A DNA stretch of 11,520 bases from an uncultured Collinsella sp. (GTDB taxonomy: Bacteria; Actinomycetota; Coriobacteriia; Coriobacteriales; Coriobacteriaceae). Below, in pieces: positions 1 through 6,775 of this stretch. The position numbers were made by a program, and so were the translations under genes. The notes under the pieces are model-generated. The model saw nothing but the letters and a program-made list of their open reading frames with translations, had not been told where the DNA came from and made no database searches. Numbering within the stretch: the first letter of the stretch is position 1; each line of letters begins with the position of its first letter. The stretch is from NCBI GenBank assembly GCA_937969105.1, contig CALBUZ010000208.1, positions 1 to 11,520 of the forward strand, in the 5' to 3' direction.

Positions 1-28
1 GTGCCCAGAATCAGGGAAATCCCCAGAA

Positions 29-52
29 GCGGTAGGGCTTCCCTCCAACCGC
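29..52 (-). terminator. Weak hairpin downstream of nadE
   Basis: Bases 29-33 (GCGGT) pair with 48-52 and 34-37 pair with 41-44, giving an interrupted stem with a tiny loop about 40 nt past the nadE stop codon. On the minus strand it is followed only by TTCT, so there is no convincing U-tract. It may contribute to nadE termination but could be chance in GC-rich DNA. Nothing else was recognised in bases 1-92. Confidence 0.22.
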
Positions 53-92
53 CGCCGAGACCCACCCGCTGGGAACCCTCCATGCGCCACCA

Positions 93-2099
93 CTACCCCA
101 GCTCGTCGAGCTCGCGAATCCAGAGGTTCACGCAGGCGTCGGACGGCATGCGCAGGTCGCCGCGCGGGCTCACGGCCACGCTGCCCACCTTGGGACCGTC
201 TGGCAGACAGCTGCGCTTGAACTGCTGCGAGAAGAAGCGCCAGTAGAACTTGCGCAGCCACTTCATGATCGTCTCGGCATCGTAGGTGCCCACCGCGGCG
301 TCGTCGGCGTCGGCACCGCTCGCGTAGCGGCCGCCGAACGCCGCAAGCGCCAGGCGATAGACCTTCGCCGGGCCAAAGCCGCAGCGCAGAACGTTGTAGA
401 GGAAGAAGTCGTGCAGCTCGTACGGCCCCACGAGGTCCTCGGTCTTCTGGGAGATCTTGCCGTCCCCCGTGGCCGGCAGCAGCTCGGGGCTCACGGGCGT
501 ATCGAGCACATCGAGCAGCACGCCCGCGAGCGCGGCGTTGCCGCGGGCACGCGCGTCGTCTGCCACGTAGCGCACGAGGTGACGCACGAGCGTCTTGGGC
601 ACGCCGGCGTTGACGCCATACATGCTCATGTGATCGGCGTTGTAGGTGGCCCAGCCAAGCGCGAGCTCGGAGAGGTCGCCCGTGCCAACCACGAGGCCAC
701 CCTCGCGGTTGGCCACATCCATGAGGATCTGCGTGCGCTCGCGGGCCTGCGCATTCTCGTAGGTCACGGAGTGGTCCGCCTCGTCATGGCCGATGTCGGC
801 GAAGTGCTGGCGCACGGCCGCGGCAATGCCGATCTCGCGCAGCTCGCAGCCGAGCGCCTCGCTCATGGCCGCCGCGTTGCCGTGGGTGCGGCTCGTGGTA
901 CCAAAGCCGGGCATCGTGATGGCGAGAATGCCGGAGCGCTCGAGCCCCAGCAGGTCAAAGGCGCGGGCGCACACGAGCAGCGCAAGCGTGGAGTCCAAGC
1001 CGCCGGAGACGCCGATGACGGCGCGGCGCGAGCGCGTGTGCGCCAGGCGCTTGGCCAGGCCGTGCGCCTGAATGGCAAAGATGGACTCGCAGCGTTCCGC
1101 CCTGCGCGCCGGATCTGCCGGCACGAACGGGTGCGGGTCCACGAAGCGACCCGCCAGGGGCGTCTGCCGCACGCAGAGGGAGAACGGCGAAACCACGAAA
1201 CCGGCCGCCGCCGGGTCGACATCGAACGTGGACATGCGCAGGCGGTCATGAGCGAGAAGCCCCAGGTCGATGACGGTGGTGACGCCCGTGGAGGCCGGCT
1301 TGTCACCCGCTTGCACGAGCGGCTCGTCCGCAAGTGGCGCGGCTTCCCCGAGCACGCGGCCATTCTCGGCCACGAGGCAGTGGCCACCGTAGACCACGTC
1401 CTGGGTGGACTCGACCCAGCCGGCGCTCGCATAGGCGTAGGCGCACACGAGGCGGGCGCTCGTGGAGCTCACGAGGCCGCGACGGTAGTCCGCCTTGCCC
1501 ACGAGCTCGTTTGAGGCCGAGAGGTTCACGACGAGCGTGGCACCGGCAAGGGCGGCGGCGGTGCTTGGCGGATTGGGGACCCAGAGGTCCTCGCAGATCT
1601 CTGCCGCCACGATAAGCCCGGGGACGGTATCGCACTCAAAGAGTTGGGACGAGCCGAACGGCACCTCGCCGTAGCCCGCGAACGACACGGGCGTCACGTC
1701 CTCGGGGCCGGCCGAGAAGCGCCTGCCCTCATAGAACTCGCCATAGGTGGGGATGTTGCGCTTGGGCACGAGGCCCAGCAGCTCACCGGCGCACAGCACC
1801 GCGGCGCAGTTGTAGAGCTTGGAGGCCACGCGCACGGGCACGCCCACGAACACGAGCGCGTCCACGTCTGCCGTGAGCTCGGCAAAGCGCGCAAGGCCCT
1901 CCTCGGCCGCGCGGAGCAGCGCATCCTGCCAGAAAAGGTCCTCGCAGGTATAGGAGGTGATGGCCAGCTCGGGCAGCACGATGACCTGGGCACCCGTGGC
2001 AGACCGAACTGCCTCGGCGCACGCCGCCACGTTGTGCTCCACGTCAGCCACGCGAACCGCCGGCGTCAGCGCCGCAACCCTGATGAATCCATCCCTCAT
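93..2099 (-). CDS. nadE: Glutamine-dependent NAD(+) synthetase
   Basis: Makes NAD from deamido-NAD (NaAD), ATP and glutamine-derived ammonia, the last step of NAD biosynthesis, in the cytosol. The 668-residue protein has two domains. The N-terminal nitrilase-type glutaminase (about 1-300) shows its Glu-Lys-Cys triad at E44 (LPELAITSY), K113 (VPKRNIPTYGEFYEG) and C169 (AAEICEDLWVPNP). The C-terminal synthetase (about 335-640) shows the ATP pyrophosphatase loop SGGLDS at 365-370 and the NAD synthetase segments GTGDLSELALGW and PSPEL-like TPVSPELLP. Length matches the long actinobacterial form (Mycobacterium NadE is about 680). I chose the ATG at 2099 because GGAGG lies just upstream and conserved sequence starts there; an ATG 14 codons earlier has no homologous look. 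No clear promoter lies between it and the transposase unit upstream, so it may once have been transcribed with tsaD. Function is confident. Confidence 0.97.
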   Translation of the reverse strand: MRDGFIRVAALTPAVRVADVEHNVAACAEAVRSATGAQVIVLPELAITSYTCEDLFWQDALLRAAEEGLARFAELTADVDALVFVGVPVRVASKLYNCAAVLCAGELLGLVPKRNIPTYGEFYEGRRFSAGPEDVTPVSFAGYGEVPFGSSQLFECDTVPGLIVAAEICEDLWVPNPPSTAAALAGATLVVNLSASNELVGKADYRRGLVSSTSARLVCAYAYASAGWVESTQDVVYGGHCLVAENGRVLGEAAPLADEPLVQAGDKPASTGVTTVIDLGLLAHDRLRMSTFDVDPAAAGFVVSPFSLCVRQTPLAGRFVDPHPFVPADPARRAERCESIFAIQAHGLAKRLAHTRSRRAVIGVSGGLDSTLALLVCARAFDLLGLERSGILAITMPGFGTTSRTHGNAAAMSEALGCELREIGIAAAVRQHFADIGHDEADHSVTYENAQARERTQILMDVANREGGLVVGTGDLSELALGWATYNADHMSMYGVNAGVPKTLVRHLVRYVADDARARGNAALAGVLLDVLDTPVSPELLPATGDGKISQKTEDLVGPYELHDFFLYNVLRCGFGPAKVYRLALAAFGGRYASGADADDAAVGTYDAETIMKWLRKFYWRFFSQQFKRSCLPDGPKVGSVAVSPRGDLRMPSDACVNLWIRELDELG

Positions 2100-2134
2100 G
2101 TGTCCTCCTCGCCCGCGACAAGGCCGGTGACCGC

Positions 2135-2161
2135 GAGACAAAGGGACAGTCCCCTTGTCTC
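2135..2161. repeat. RAYT-flanking palindrome, nadE side
   Basis: A 27-nt palindrome with 13-nt arms around a single centre base at 2148. One arm mismatch (A at 2142) is the only flaw. It matches the reverse complement of the copy at 2982-3008 at 26 of 27 positions, so the pair forms inverted ends around the transposase gene. The match continues inward for some bases (CATTCTCCTT here, CATTTTCTTT at the other end). This is the layout of REP-like sequences served by RAYT enzymes. It lies 35 nt upstream of the nadE start. Confidence 0.85.
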
Positions 2162-2177
2162 ATTCTCCTTGTCCAGC

Positions 2178-2912
2178 TCAAGCTCGAGCAATGATGTTCC
2201 TACCGATGCCGGTCAGGCGCTCGATCTGCCGAATCGTCAGGCCGGCGTTCTTGAGTTTCAAGATTAGCTCATTGCGTCTCGCACGGCTCAGAGCCTTGAG
2301 CTCGGAGGGGAGAAGCCCGTCAAGCTCGCGCACGGCCGTTTCGTGCGCCTCGGAATCAGAAAGGCGGGAGAACACCCCTCCAACACGACGATCGACAGCG
2401 GCCTTGCTGAAACGCTTGAACCCAGAGACGCCCCCGACCATGCTCAGCACCAGGTTCGCGTCGACACGACCCGAACCTGCGACATACTCGTGATAGCTGC
2501 TCCACCAGTACTCTTCCGCCTTGCAGGTCCCCGCCTTCGCCGGGTTCTCGTGTATGTAGCGGACGAGCTGGAGAAGGTATTCGTCGCTCTCCACGGGGCA
2601 GCTCTTGAATCGCTGCTGGAAGACGTGCCCGACATGTCCCGTTCGCTTGTTATAGCTCTGGGCATAGCCTGACAACAGGGAGCGCATCATCTCCCCAAGC
2701 TCGTCATCGCCGTCTCGAACAAGGAGATGCACGTGGTTTGGCATGAGGCAGTAGGCGATGAGAGACACACCGTGTTTATCGGCACAGGAGCCCAGGGACT
2801 CGAGGAATACCGCATAGTCCCCACCGCACTCAAACAAGAGCTGACCACCAGAGCCCCTAGCCATGACGTGATAGTACCCGGACGACGACTTTGCCCTTGC
2901 CACCCTTGGCAT
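2178..2912 (-). CDS. REP-associated tyrosine transposase (Y1_Tnp, IS200-like)
   Basis: A 244-residue HUH-superfamily single-strand DNA transposase. The HUH metal-binding motif is H60-V-H62 in CLMPNHVHLLV. The likely catalytic tyrosine is Y87 (or Y83) in SGYAQSYNKR, followed by the family block GHVGHVFQQRFKS and the segment YIHENPAKAG. The C-terminal part (about 200-244) carries a helix-turn-helix, LTIRQIERLTGIGRN, as in many long RAYTs with a DnaA-like tail. The start at 2912 is supported by GGGGAGG six bases upstream and by the family beginning MPR-ARxxSxGYYHVMxRG. A small hairpin (2923-2935) lies next to the ribosome site. All catalytic residues are intact, so it could be active. By family knowledge it acts on the palindromes that bracket it. 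Confidence 0.93.
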   Translation of the reverse strand: MPRVARAKSSSGYYHVMARGSGGQLLFECGGDYAVFLESLGSCADKHGVSLIAYCLMPNHVHLLVRDGDDELGEMMRSLLSGYAQSYNKRTGHVGHVFQQRFKSCPVESDEYLLQLVRYIHENPAKAGTCKAEEYWWSSYHEYVAGSGRVDANLVLSMVGGVSGFKRFSKAAVDRRVGGVFSRLSDSEAHETAVRELDGLLPSELKALSRARRNELILKLKNAGLTIRQIERLTGIGRNIIARA

Positions 2913-2939
2913 GATGCCTCCCCTCAAAGCTTGAGAAGG

Positions 2940-2969
2940 CTTATACCCACGGCAGCAGCGTAATCGGAA
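2940..2969 (-). promoter_or_regulatory. Possible transposase promoter
   Basis: On the minus strand TATAAG (2945-2940) is a good -10 match, 18 nt after a weak -35, TTCCGA (2969-2964). It lies between the right palindrome and the transposase ribosome site. The -35 is poor, so this is tentative. Confidence 0.33.
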
Positions 2970-3011
2970 GAGAAAGAAAATGAGACAAGGGGACTGTCCC
3001 CTTGTCTCATT
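2967..3011 (-). terminator. Probable terminator of the tsa fusion, formed by the RAYT palindrome
   Basis: On the minus strand the tsaD stop codon is followed after 1-2 nt by a perfect stem of 16 bp, then ATTTTCTTTCTCTT. A strong stem followed by a pyrimidine/U-rich tail is the layout of an intrinsic terminator. The loop would be tight because the two arms meet at a single base, so in practice a few central pairs must open. Confidence 0.55.
2979..3011. repeat. RAYT-flanking palindrome, tsaD side
   Basis: A perfect 33-nt palindrome, 16-nt arms around T2995; the core shared with the other copy is 2982-3008. It ends one base before the tsaD stop codon (3013-3015). The perfect symmetry contrasts with the one-mismatch copy at 2135-2161. 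Confidence 0.9.
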
Positions 3012-3012
3012 G

Positions 3013-5469
3013 CTAGCGCTCCCAGTGGGGCGGGACGGGCGCGGCCGAGGAGGACCAGGTGCCAAGCGCGGCGTTCGGGTCGGCGTCGAGGGTGAGCGGG
3101 GCAAAGTCGCCGGCCAGGTAGCTGCGCAGCGCCGGGATGCCGATCATCGCGGCATTGTCGCCGCAGGCGGCCAGGGGCGGCACCGTCACGTGGACGCCCA
3201 TGCGGCCAAAGCGGCGCCGGTACGCCTCGCGCAGCGCCGGGTTGGCAGAGACGCCCCCGCCGATGCACACGTCGCTCACGCCCGTCTGCTCCACGGCCGT
3301 CACGGCCTTTGCCACCTGCACGTCCACCACGGCGGCCTCGAAGCTCGCCGCGAGGTCGGGCAGGTTGATGGGCCTGCCTGCGCGGTTCTCGTTGTTGATG
3401 TAGGTGATGACACTCGTCTTGAGACCGCTCAGGCTGAAGCTGTAGTCGCCGCTGTGCATCATCGCGCGCGGGAAGTGGATGGCCTTGCGGTTGCCCTTCT
3501 CTGCAAGCTTGCTGATGACCGGGCCGCCGGGATATCCCAGCCCCAGCGCCTTGGCGACCTTGTCGAACGCCTCGCCCACCGCGTCATCGATCGTGGCGCC
3601 AAGGACCTCGTAGTCTCCCCAGGCGCGCACGTGCACGAGCATCGTGTTGCCGCCGGAGACGAGGCTCGCCACGAACGGCGGCTTGAGGTCGGGGGTCTCG
3701 AAGAGGTTCGCCATGAGGTGGCCCTCGAGGTGGTGCACGGCGATGAGCGGCAGGCCGGTGGCGGCGCACAGGCCCTTGGAGAAGGCCACGCCCACCACAA
3801 GCGCGCCGACGAGCCCCGGACCCGCGGTGACGCCCACGGCGGCAAGATCGTCAGGAGCCAACGTGTCCACGCCAAAGTGGGCGCCAGCCTGGGCAAGCGT
3901 CTCCTCGAGCACGCCCACGATCGCCTCGGTGTGCTTGCGCGAGGCAATCTCGGGCACCACGCCGCCAAAGCGCGCGTGGAAGTCGATCTGGGTGGCCACG
4001 ACGCTCGCGCAGACCACGCCATGCGAGTCCGTCACGGCCATGGCCGTCTCGTCGCAGCTGCTCTCCACCGAGAGGATCAGCGGGCCGGCCGCGGCAATGC
4101 GCTCGCGGGCCTCGTCGCCGCGCGGTGCGGGCACGATGGGCCAGGGGCGGATGGACGTGCGCGGCGCCGGGTCACGGTCCGCGTCGGGAGCGAGGTCTGC
4201 AAGCGGCAGCCCGGCGCGCATGATGCGCGCGTCATGGCCCTGGCCGTAATAGTTGGGCCGCACGCCCACCTCGGCAAAGCCCAGGCGCTCATAGAGATGC
4301 TCGGCAGGCTCGTTGCCCACCTCGACCTCGAGAATGGCACACGTGGCGCCAAGCATCTGGGCGTCATAGGCCACGCGCGTGAGCAGCCTGCCGGCTATGC
4401 CCTCGTGACGGCGCCCCTCGGCAACGGCCACGTCGGAGACCTGCAGCTCGTCGGCAACCACCGTGCCGCCCGCGAAGCCTATGATCGCCCCGCGGTCATG
4501 AGCGACCCACCACAGGTGGCCGTGCTGGGTCACGTCGTCATTGAACGCCTGCTCGCTCCAGGGCGCGTGGCTCGCACCCGCAAACGCGCTCGCCTCGAGC
4601 TCGGCCACGGCGCGGACGTCGTTGACCGTCATGGGACGCAGTTGGCAGTGGATGCCGGCAAGCGCGTCGTCCACGCCGGTGACGGCGGCAGACAGCGGCT
4701 CCTTGAGGCCCAGCCTAGTGCGCTCGTTCTCCTCGGCATCGGAGAGGCGCGTGTAGATGGGCAGCACGAGGGCAGGATCGCCCGAGTCAACGGGGCTGTC
4801 CGAGACGCCTCGGAGCACGCCAGAAGCGGCGGCGGCACGAAGCAGGCCCTCGCCCGAGGGATGCCAGGCGTCCTCGTCAGCGAAGCGCGAGAAGCCCGCG
4901 GCCTCAAACTGGGCGCGATACTTCTTGAGGCCATCGCCCGCAAGCGCAATCTCCCCGGCGTCGTCGCGCGCGGCCCAAGCCTCGATGGCATCGGGCGCCT
5001 TCACGACGGTCTCGACCTCAAACAGGCGCACGGGGCCGTCCTCGCCCACCTCGTAGAGGGCCGGGTAGACCTCGCGGCGCATGGCGTCTCCCACAACGCC
5101 CACGAGCCCGCGCACGCCGTGGGCCCACACGCCCCAGGCAACGGCGTCGAGCGTGGACACGCCGTAGAGCGCGCGGCCCAGGCCGCACGCGAGTCCCTTT
5201 GCCGTGGCGATGCCGATGCGCACGCCCGTGAACGAGCCGGGACCGCGCCCCACGAGCACCGCGTCCACGTCCGCCATCGCAAGGCCGGCGCGGCCCAGGA
5301 CGTCCAGGCACGTGGTCACGAGCTCCTCGTTGGCATGGCGACGACACAGGTGGTCGCCGCTCGCCAGCAGCTCGACGCCCTCCTCGCCCAGACGCCCGAC
5401 GGCGCAGGCAAGCATGTCCGTCGACGTGTCGACGGCAAGGACGATCTTCTCGGCAGTGGCTTCGCTCAT
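3013..5469 (-). CDS. TsaB-RimI-TsaD triple fusion (t6A tRNA modification and protein N-acetylation)
   Basis: An 818-residue cytosolic protein joining three enzymes usually encoded separately. TsaB-like (about 8-245): AVDTSTDMLACAV and GRGPGSFTGVRIGIATAKG, the dimerisation partner of TsaD. RimI-like GNAT acetyltransferase (about 275-420): acetyl-CoA loop RRHEGIAGRLL, LEVEVGN with E381, and Y393 in LYERLGF, then the RimI signature RPNYYG. TsaD (about 464-805): SVESSCDETAMAV, metal ligands H580 and H584 in HHLEGHLMAN, D771 in CGDNAAMIG, plus SGGNTML, SLSGLKT and GGGVSAN. TsaB-TsaD transfers the threonylcarbamoyl group from TsaC product to A37 of ANN-decoding tRNAs, helped by TsaE. RimI acetylates ribosomal protein S18 in E. 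coli. The ATG at 5469 begins homologous sequence; the ribosome site is weak (AAAGG about 10 nt away). All three active sites look intact. I recall such fusions in Coriobacteriia, but the arrangement is uncommon elsewhere. Confidence 0.96.
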   Translation of the reverse strand: MSEATAEKIVLAVDTSTDMLACAVGRLGEEGVELLASGDHLCRRHANEELVTTCLDVLGRAGLAMADVDAVLVGRGPGSFTGVRIGIATAKGLACGLGRALYGVSTLDAVAWGVWAHGVRGLVGVVGDAMRREVYPALYEVGEDGPVRLFEVETVVKAPDAIEAWAARDDAGEIALAGDGLKKYRAQFEAAGFSRFADEDAWHPSGEGLLRAAAASGVLRGVSDSPVDSGDPALVLPIYTRLSDAEENERTRLGLKEPLSAAVTGVDDALAGIHCQLRPMTVNDVRAVAELEASAFAGASHAPWSEQAFNDDVTQHGHLWWVAHDRGAIIGFAGGTVVADELQVSDVAVAEGRRHEGIAGRLLTRVAYDAQMLGATCAILEVEVGNEPAEHLYERLGFAEVGVRPNYYGQGHDARIMRAGLPLADLAPDADRDPAPRTSIRPWPIVPAPRGDEARERIAAAGPLILSVESSCDETAMAVTDSHGVVCASVVATQIDFHARFGGVVPEIASRKHTEAIVGVLEETLAQAGAHFGVDTLAPDDLAAVGVTAGPGLVGALVVGVAFSKGLCAATGLPLIAVHHLEGHLMANLFETPDLKPPFVASLVSGGNTMLVHVRAWGDYEVLGATIDDAVGEAFDKVAKALGLGYPGGPVISKLAEKGNRKAIHFPRAMMHSGDYSFSLSGLKTSVITYINNENRAGRPINLPDLAASFEAAVVDVQVAKAVTAVEQTGVSDVCIGGGVSANPALREAYRRRFGRMGVHVTVPPLAACGDNAAMIGIPALRSYLAGDFAPLTLDADPNAALGTWSSSAAPVPPHWER

Positions 5470-5541
5470 GGGTTGGGGCCTTTCATGTGGTGCGAGTAAC
5501 CCATTTAGTTTAGCCGTCCGCCCCAAGGGGGAACAGGGCCA

Positions 5542-5571
5542 CGCGAGCACCTCATACGCCGCAGGCTCGCG
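5542..5571 (-). other. Stem-loop between DUF3783 gene and the tsa fusion
   Basis: CGCGAGC (5542-5548) pairs perfectly with GCTCGCG (5565-5571) around a 16-nt loop, 11 nt past the DUF3783 stop codon. There is no U-tract, so it is not a standard terminator; it could slow or process the transcript. In the rest of this 112-nt gap I see AT-rich TAAACTAAAT about 40 nt before the tsa start (minus strand), a weak -10 candidate without a good -35. Confidence 0.3.
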
Positions 5572-5581
5572 AGAGGGGAGG

Positions 5582-6010
5582 CTACGCCCCGCCCATGGCT
5601 GCGTGCTCGGCGGCAACGGCCTCGATGAGCCTGCCGAGCGGCCAGTTGCGATTGGCCGAGGTGAGCAGGGCCTTCGCCCCCACGACGCACCCCGCTTCCC
5701 GACTCCGCGCGAGAAACTCGTCCACCTGGGCATTCGTGAAGCCGCAGAGCAGCGCGAACTCGCAGTCGGGCGCGGCGACGCCACCAGGCGCGGACGGCGC
5801 CACATGCCCATGCCCGCCCGCTACGACGCCGGCGGGAAGCCCCAGCTGCTCGACTCGCGCCGTTCTGGCGCGCACGTCCATCTCGCGCAGCACGGCCCGC
5901 ACGGCCGCCCCGCGCTCGGAAGAGGGGTCAAGCCCCCAGAGCACCGCAGTCGCGGACCTTGAGGGCTTGACCTTCTTGCCAGGCTTCTTCTTGGAAGTCT
6001 TTGCGCTCAT
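5582..6010 (-). CDS. Small DUF3783-like protein of unknown function
   Basis: A 142-residue soluble protein with no membrane segment. The first 20 residues are lysine-rich (KTSKKKPGKKVK) and look disordered. Residues about 84-138 resemble the DUF3783 domain: a hydrophobic core (EFALLCGFTNAQVDEFLARSRE), then KALLTSANRNWPLGRLIEAVAAEH, whose K-x-LT-x-x-N-x-x-W-x-L-x-x-LI pattern is the family hallmark as I remember it. The middle is a glycine/alanine-rich linker with GGHGHV. No catalytic residues can be named and I do not know its function. It starts 3 nt after the rubrerythrin stop codon and lacks a clear ribosome site of its own, so translation is probably coupled to that gene. A link to oxidative stress is therefore plausible but only from position. 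Confidence 0.85.
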   Translation of the reverse strand: MSAKTSKKKPGKKVKPSRSATAVLWGLDPSSERGAAVRAVLREMDVRARTARVEQLGLPAGVVAGGHGHVAPSAPGGVAAPDCEFALLCGFTNAQVDEFLARSREAGCVVGAKALLTSANRNWPLGRLIEAVAAEHAAMGGA

Positions 6011-6013
6011 GAC

Positions 6014-6571
6014 TTAGAACAGGCGATCGAGGAAGCCCTTGAGGGCCTTGCCGTGACGGGCCTCGTCGCGAGCCATCTCGTGGACGGTGTCGTGGATGGC
6101 ATCGAGGCCAGCGGCCTTGGCGCGCTTGGCAAGATCAGTCTTGCCGGCGGTGGCGCCGTTCTCGGCCTCAACGCGCATCTCGAGGTTCTTCTTGGTGGAG
6201 TCGGTCACGACCTCGCCCAGGAGCTCAGCGAACTTGGCGGCGTGCTCGGCCTCCTCGTGGGCAGCCTTCTCCCAGTACAGGCCGATCTCGGGATAGCCCT
6301 CGCGATGAGCGACGCGAGCCATGGCCAGGTACATACCGACCTCGGAGCACTCGCCCTCAAAGTTGGCGCGCAGGTCGGCAACGATGTCCTCGGAGACGCC
6401 CTCCATCTTGGCGACGCCCACGACGTGCTCGGCAGCCCACTCGAGCTGGCCCTCCTCCTGCTTCAGGAAACGAGAACCGGGAACGCCGCACTGGGGGCAC
6501 TTGAAGTCCTCGGGCAACTGGTCGCCGTCGAACTCTTCCACATAACCGCAAACGGGGCAAACAAACTTCAT
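6014..6571 (-). CDS. Reverse rubrerythrin (N-terminal rubredoxin domain), peroxide-reducing
   Basis: A 185-residue non-haem iron protein that reduces hydrogen peroxide (and in clostridial relatives also oxygen) in the cytosol of anaerobes. The rubredoxin-like domain comes first (residues 1-36), with iron-binding cysteines C5, C8, C25 and C28 (CPVCGY and CPQCGV). The ferritin-like four-helix domain follows (about 40-185), with carboxylate and histidine ligands in EGECSEVGMY, EKAAHEEAEH and HEMARDEARH. This domain order is the reverse of classic rubrerythrin, whose rubredoxin domain is C-terminal. The ATG at 6571 is preceded by AAAGGA at good spacing; upstream codons in frame are unrelated. It heads a minus-strand unit with the DUF3783 gene. 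A promoter and a Fur/PerR-like dyad lie upstream. Electron donor (rubredoxin or an NADH:rubredoxin reductase) is not encoded here. Confidence 0.95.
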   Translation of the reverse strand: MKFVCPVCGYVEEFDGDQLPEDFKCPQCGVPGSRFLKQEEGQLEWAAEHVVGVAKMEGVSEDIVADLRANFEGECSEVGMYLAMARVAHREGYPEIGLYWEKAAHEEAEHAAKFAELLGEVVTDSTKKNLEMRVEAENGATAGKTDLAKRAKAAGLDAIHDTVHEMARDEARHGKALKGFLDRLF

Positions 6572-6574
6572 GAT

Positions 6575-6636
6575 TCGATCCTTTCGATCGATGGCGATTG
6601 TGCGCTCGTCCGGTCCCGTAAGGGCCCTCTCCGGAC
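6575..6636 (-). promoter_or_regulatory. Structured leader of the rubrerythrin mRNA
   Basis: Two hairpins occupy the predicted leader. GTCCGG/CCGGAC (6608-6613 with 6631-6636) forms a 6-bp stem starting about 13 nt into the transcript, with a further CCC/GGG inside. TCGATC/GATCGA (6575-6580 with 6586-6591) closes a 5-nt loop, GAAAG, that holds part of the Shine-Dalgarno sequence. They may stabilise the message or tune translation; no riboswitch class is recognised. Confidence 0.35.
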
Positions 6637-6655
6637 GTGCGTCTTGACGAGTTCT

Positions 6656-6683
6656 ATTATCCATAAATGCAACCAAATGTGAA
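6656..6683 (-). promoter_or_regulatory. Rubrerythrin promoter
   Basis: On the minus strand TTCACA (6683-6678, 5 of 6 to the -35 consensus), a 16-nt spacer, and GATAAT (6661-6656, 5 of 6 to the -10). The start site would fall near 6649, giving a leader of about 78 nt. It lies in the AT-rich divergent region directly upstream of rubrerythrin. Confidence 0.6.
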
Positions 6684-6689
6684 GCCTAT

Positions 6690-6704
6690 TAGGAATGATT
6701 TTCA
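6690..6704 (-). promoter_or_regulatory. Fur/PerR-like dyad upstream of rubrerythrin
   Basis: Minus-strand TGAAAATCATTCCTA agrees with the 7-1-7 Fur consensus at 10 of 14 positions (9 of 14 for PerR). The left half is good, the right half poor. TATT/AATA symmetry extends outward by a few bases. It lies 6 nt upstream of the -35. A peroxide or iron sensor would make sense for this gene, but the match is only moderate. Confidence 0.35.
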
Positions 6705-6728
6705 ATAAAACAATTTTGAGATATGAAG

Positions 6729-6746
6729 ATGTTGATTGATTAACGA
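6729..6746 (+). promoter_or_regulatory. Rex-like operator 1
   Basis: Dyad TGTTGA-N4-TTAACG with one flanking base each side. It matches the Rex consensus TTGTTAA-N4-TTAACAA at 11 of 14 positions. It lies about 42-59 nt upstream of the likely transcription start of the alcohol dehydrogenase operon and 64 nt upstream of a second, similar dyad. Confidence 0.42.
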
Positions 6747-6775
6747 TTGGGAGGCCGTCTGCAATCTCTGCTGAG

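Larger units (their letters stand above)
2135..3011 (-). mobile_element. RAYT unit: Y1 transposase with palindromic ends
   Basis: About 877 bp made of one REP-associated tyrosine transposase gene and two flanking palindromes in inverted orientation. The outer edges touch essential genes without damage: 2 nt remain between the right end and the tsaD stop codon, and 35 nt between the left end and the nadE start. RAYTs are IS200/IS605-related single-strand transposases that mobilise short palindromic repeats and are often kept as single copies. I see no target-site duplication, as expected for HUH enzymes. Boundaries are inferred from the palindromes only. Confidence 0.7.

Noticed and set aside
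1..92. A short plus-strand ORF from the window start (1-246)
   Set aside because: Begins with GTG at the artificial window edge, runs into antisense of nadE, and has no domain-like sequence.
411..1514. A 367-codon open frame on the plus strand inside nadE
   Set aside because: Antisense shadow of nadE; low-complexity composition, no recognisable motif, no ribosome site.
1644..2267. A 207-codon plus-strand frame across the start of nadE and the left palindrome
   Set aside because: Mostly opposite the NadE glutaminase domain and ends inside the transposase gene; no ribosome site or family resemblance.
2913..3104. N-terminal extension of the transposase by 64 codons
   Set aside because: It would read through the palindrome into the 3' end of tsaD; the family start and a strong ribosome site are at 2912.
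2980..5499. An 839-codon open frame on the plus strand opposite the tsa fusion
   Set aside because: It is an antisense shadow produced by GC-rich codons. It is rich in His, Arg, Gly and Ala without any domain pattern, and the minus strand encodes three recognisable enzymes.
5470..5811. N-terminal extension of the tsa fusion by 114 codons
   Set aside because: The extension overlaps the DUF3783 gene in another frame, has no family resemblance, and TsaB homology begins right after the ATG at 5469.
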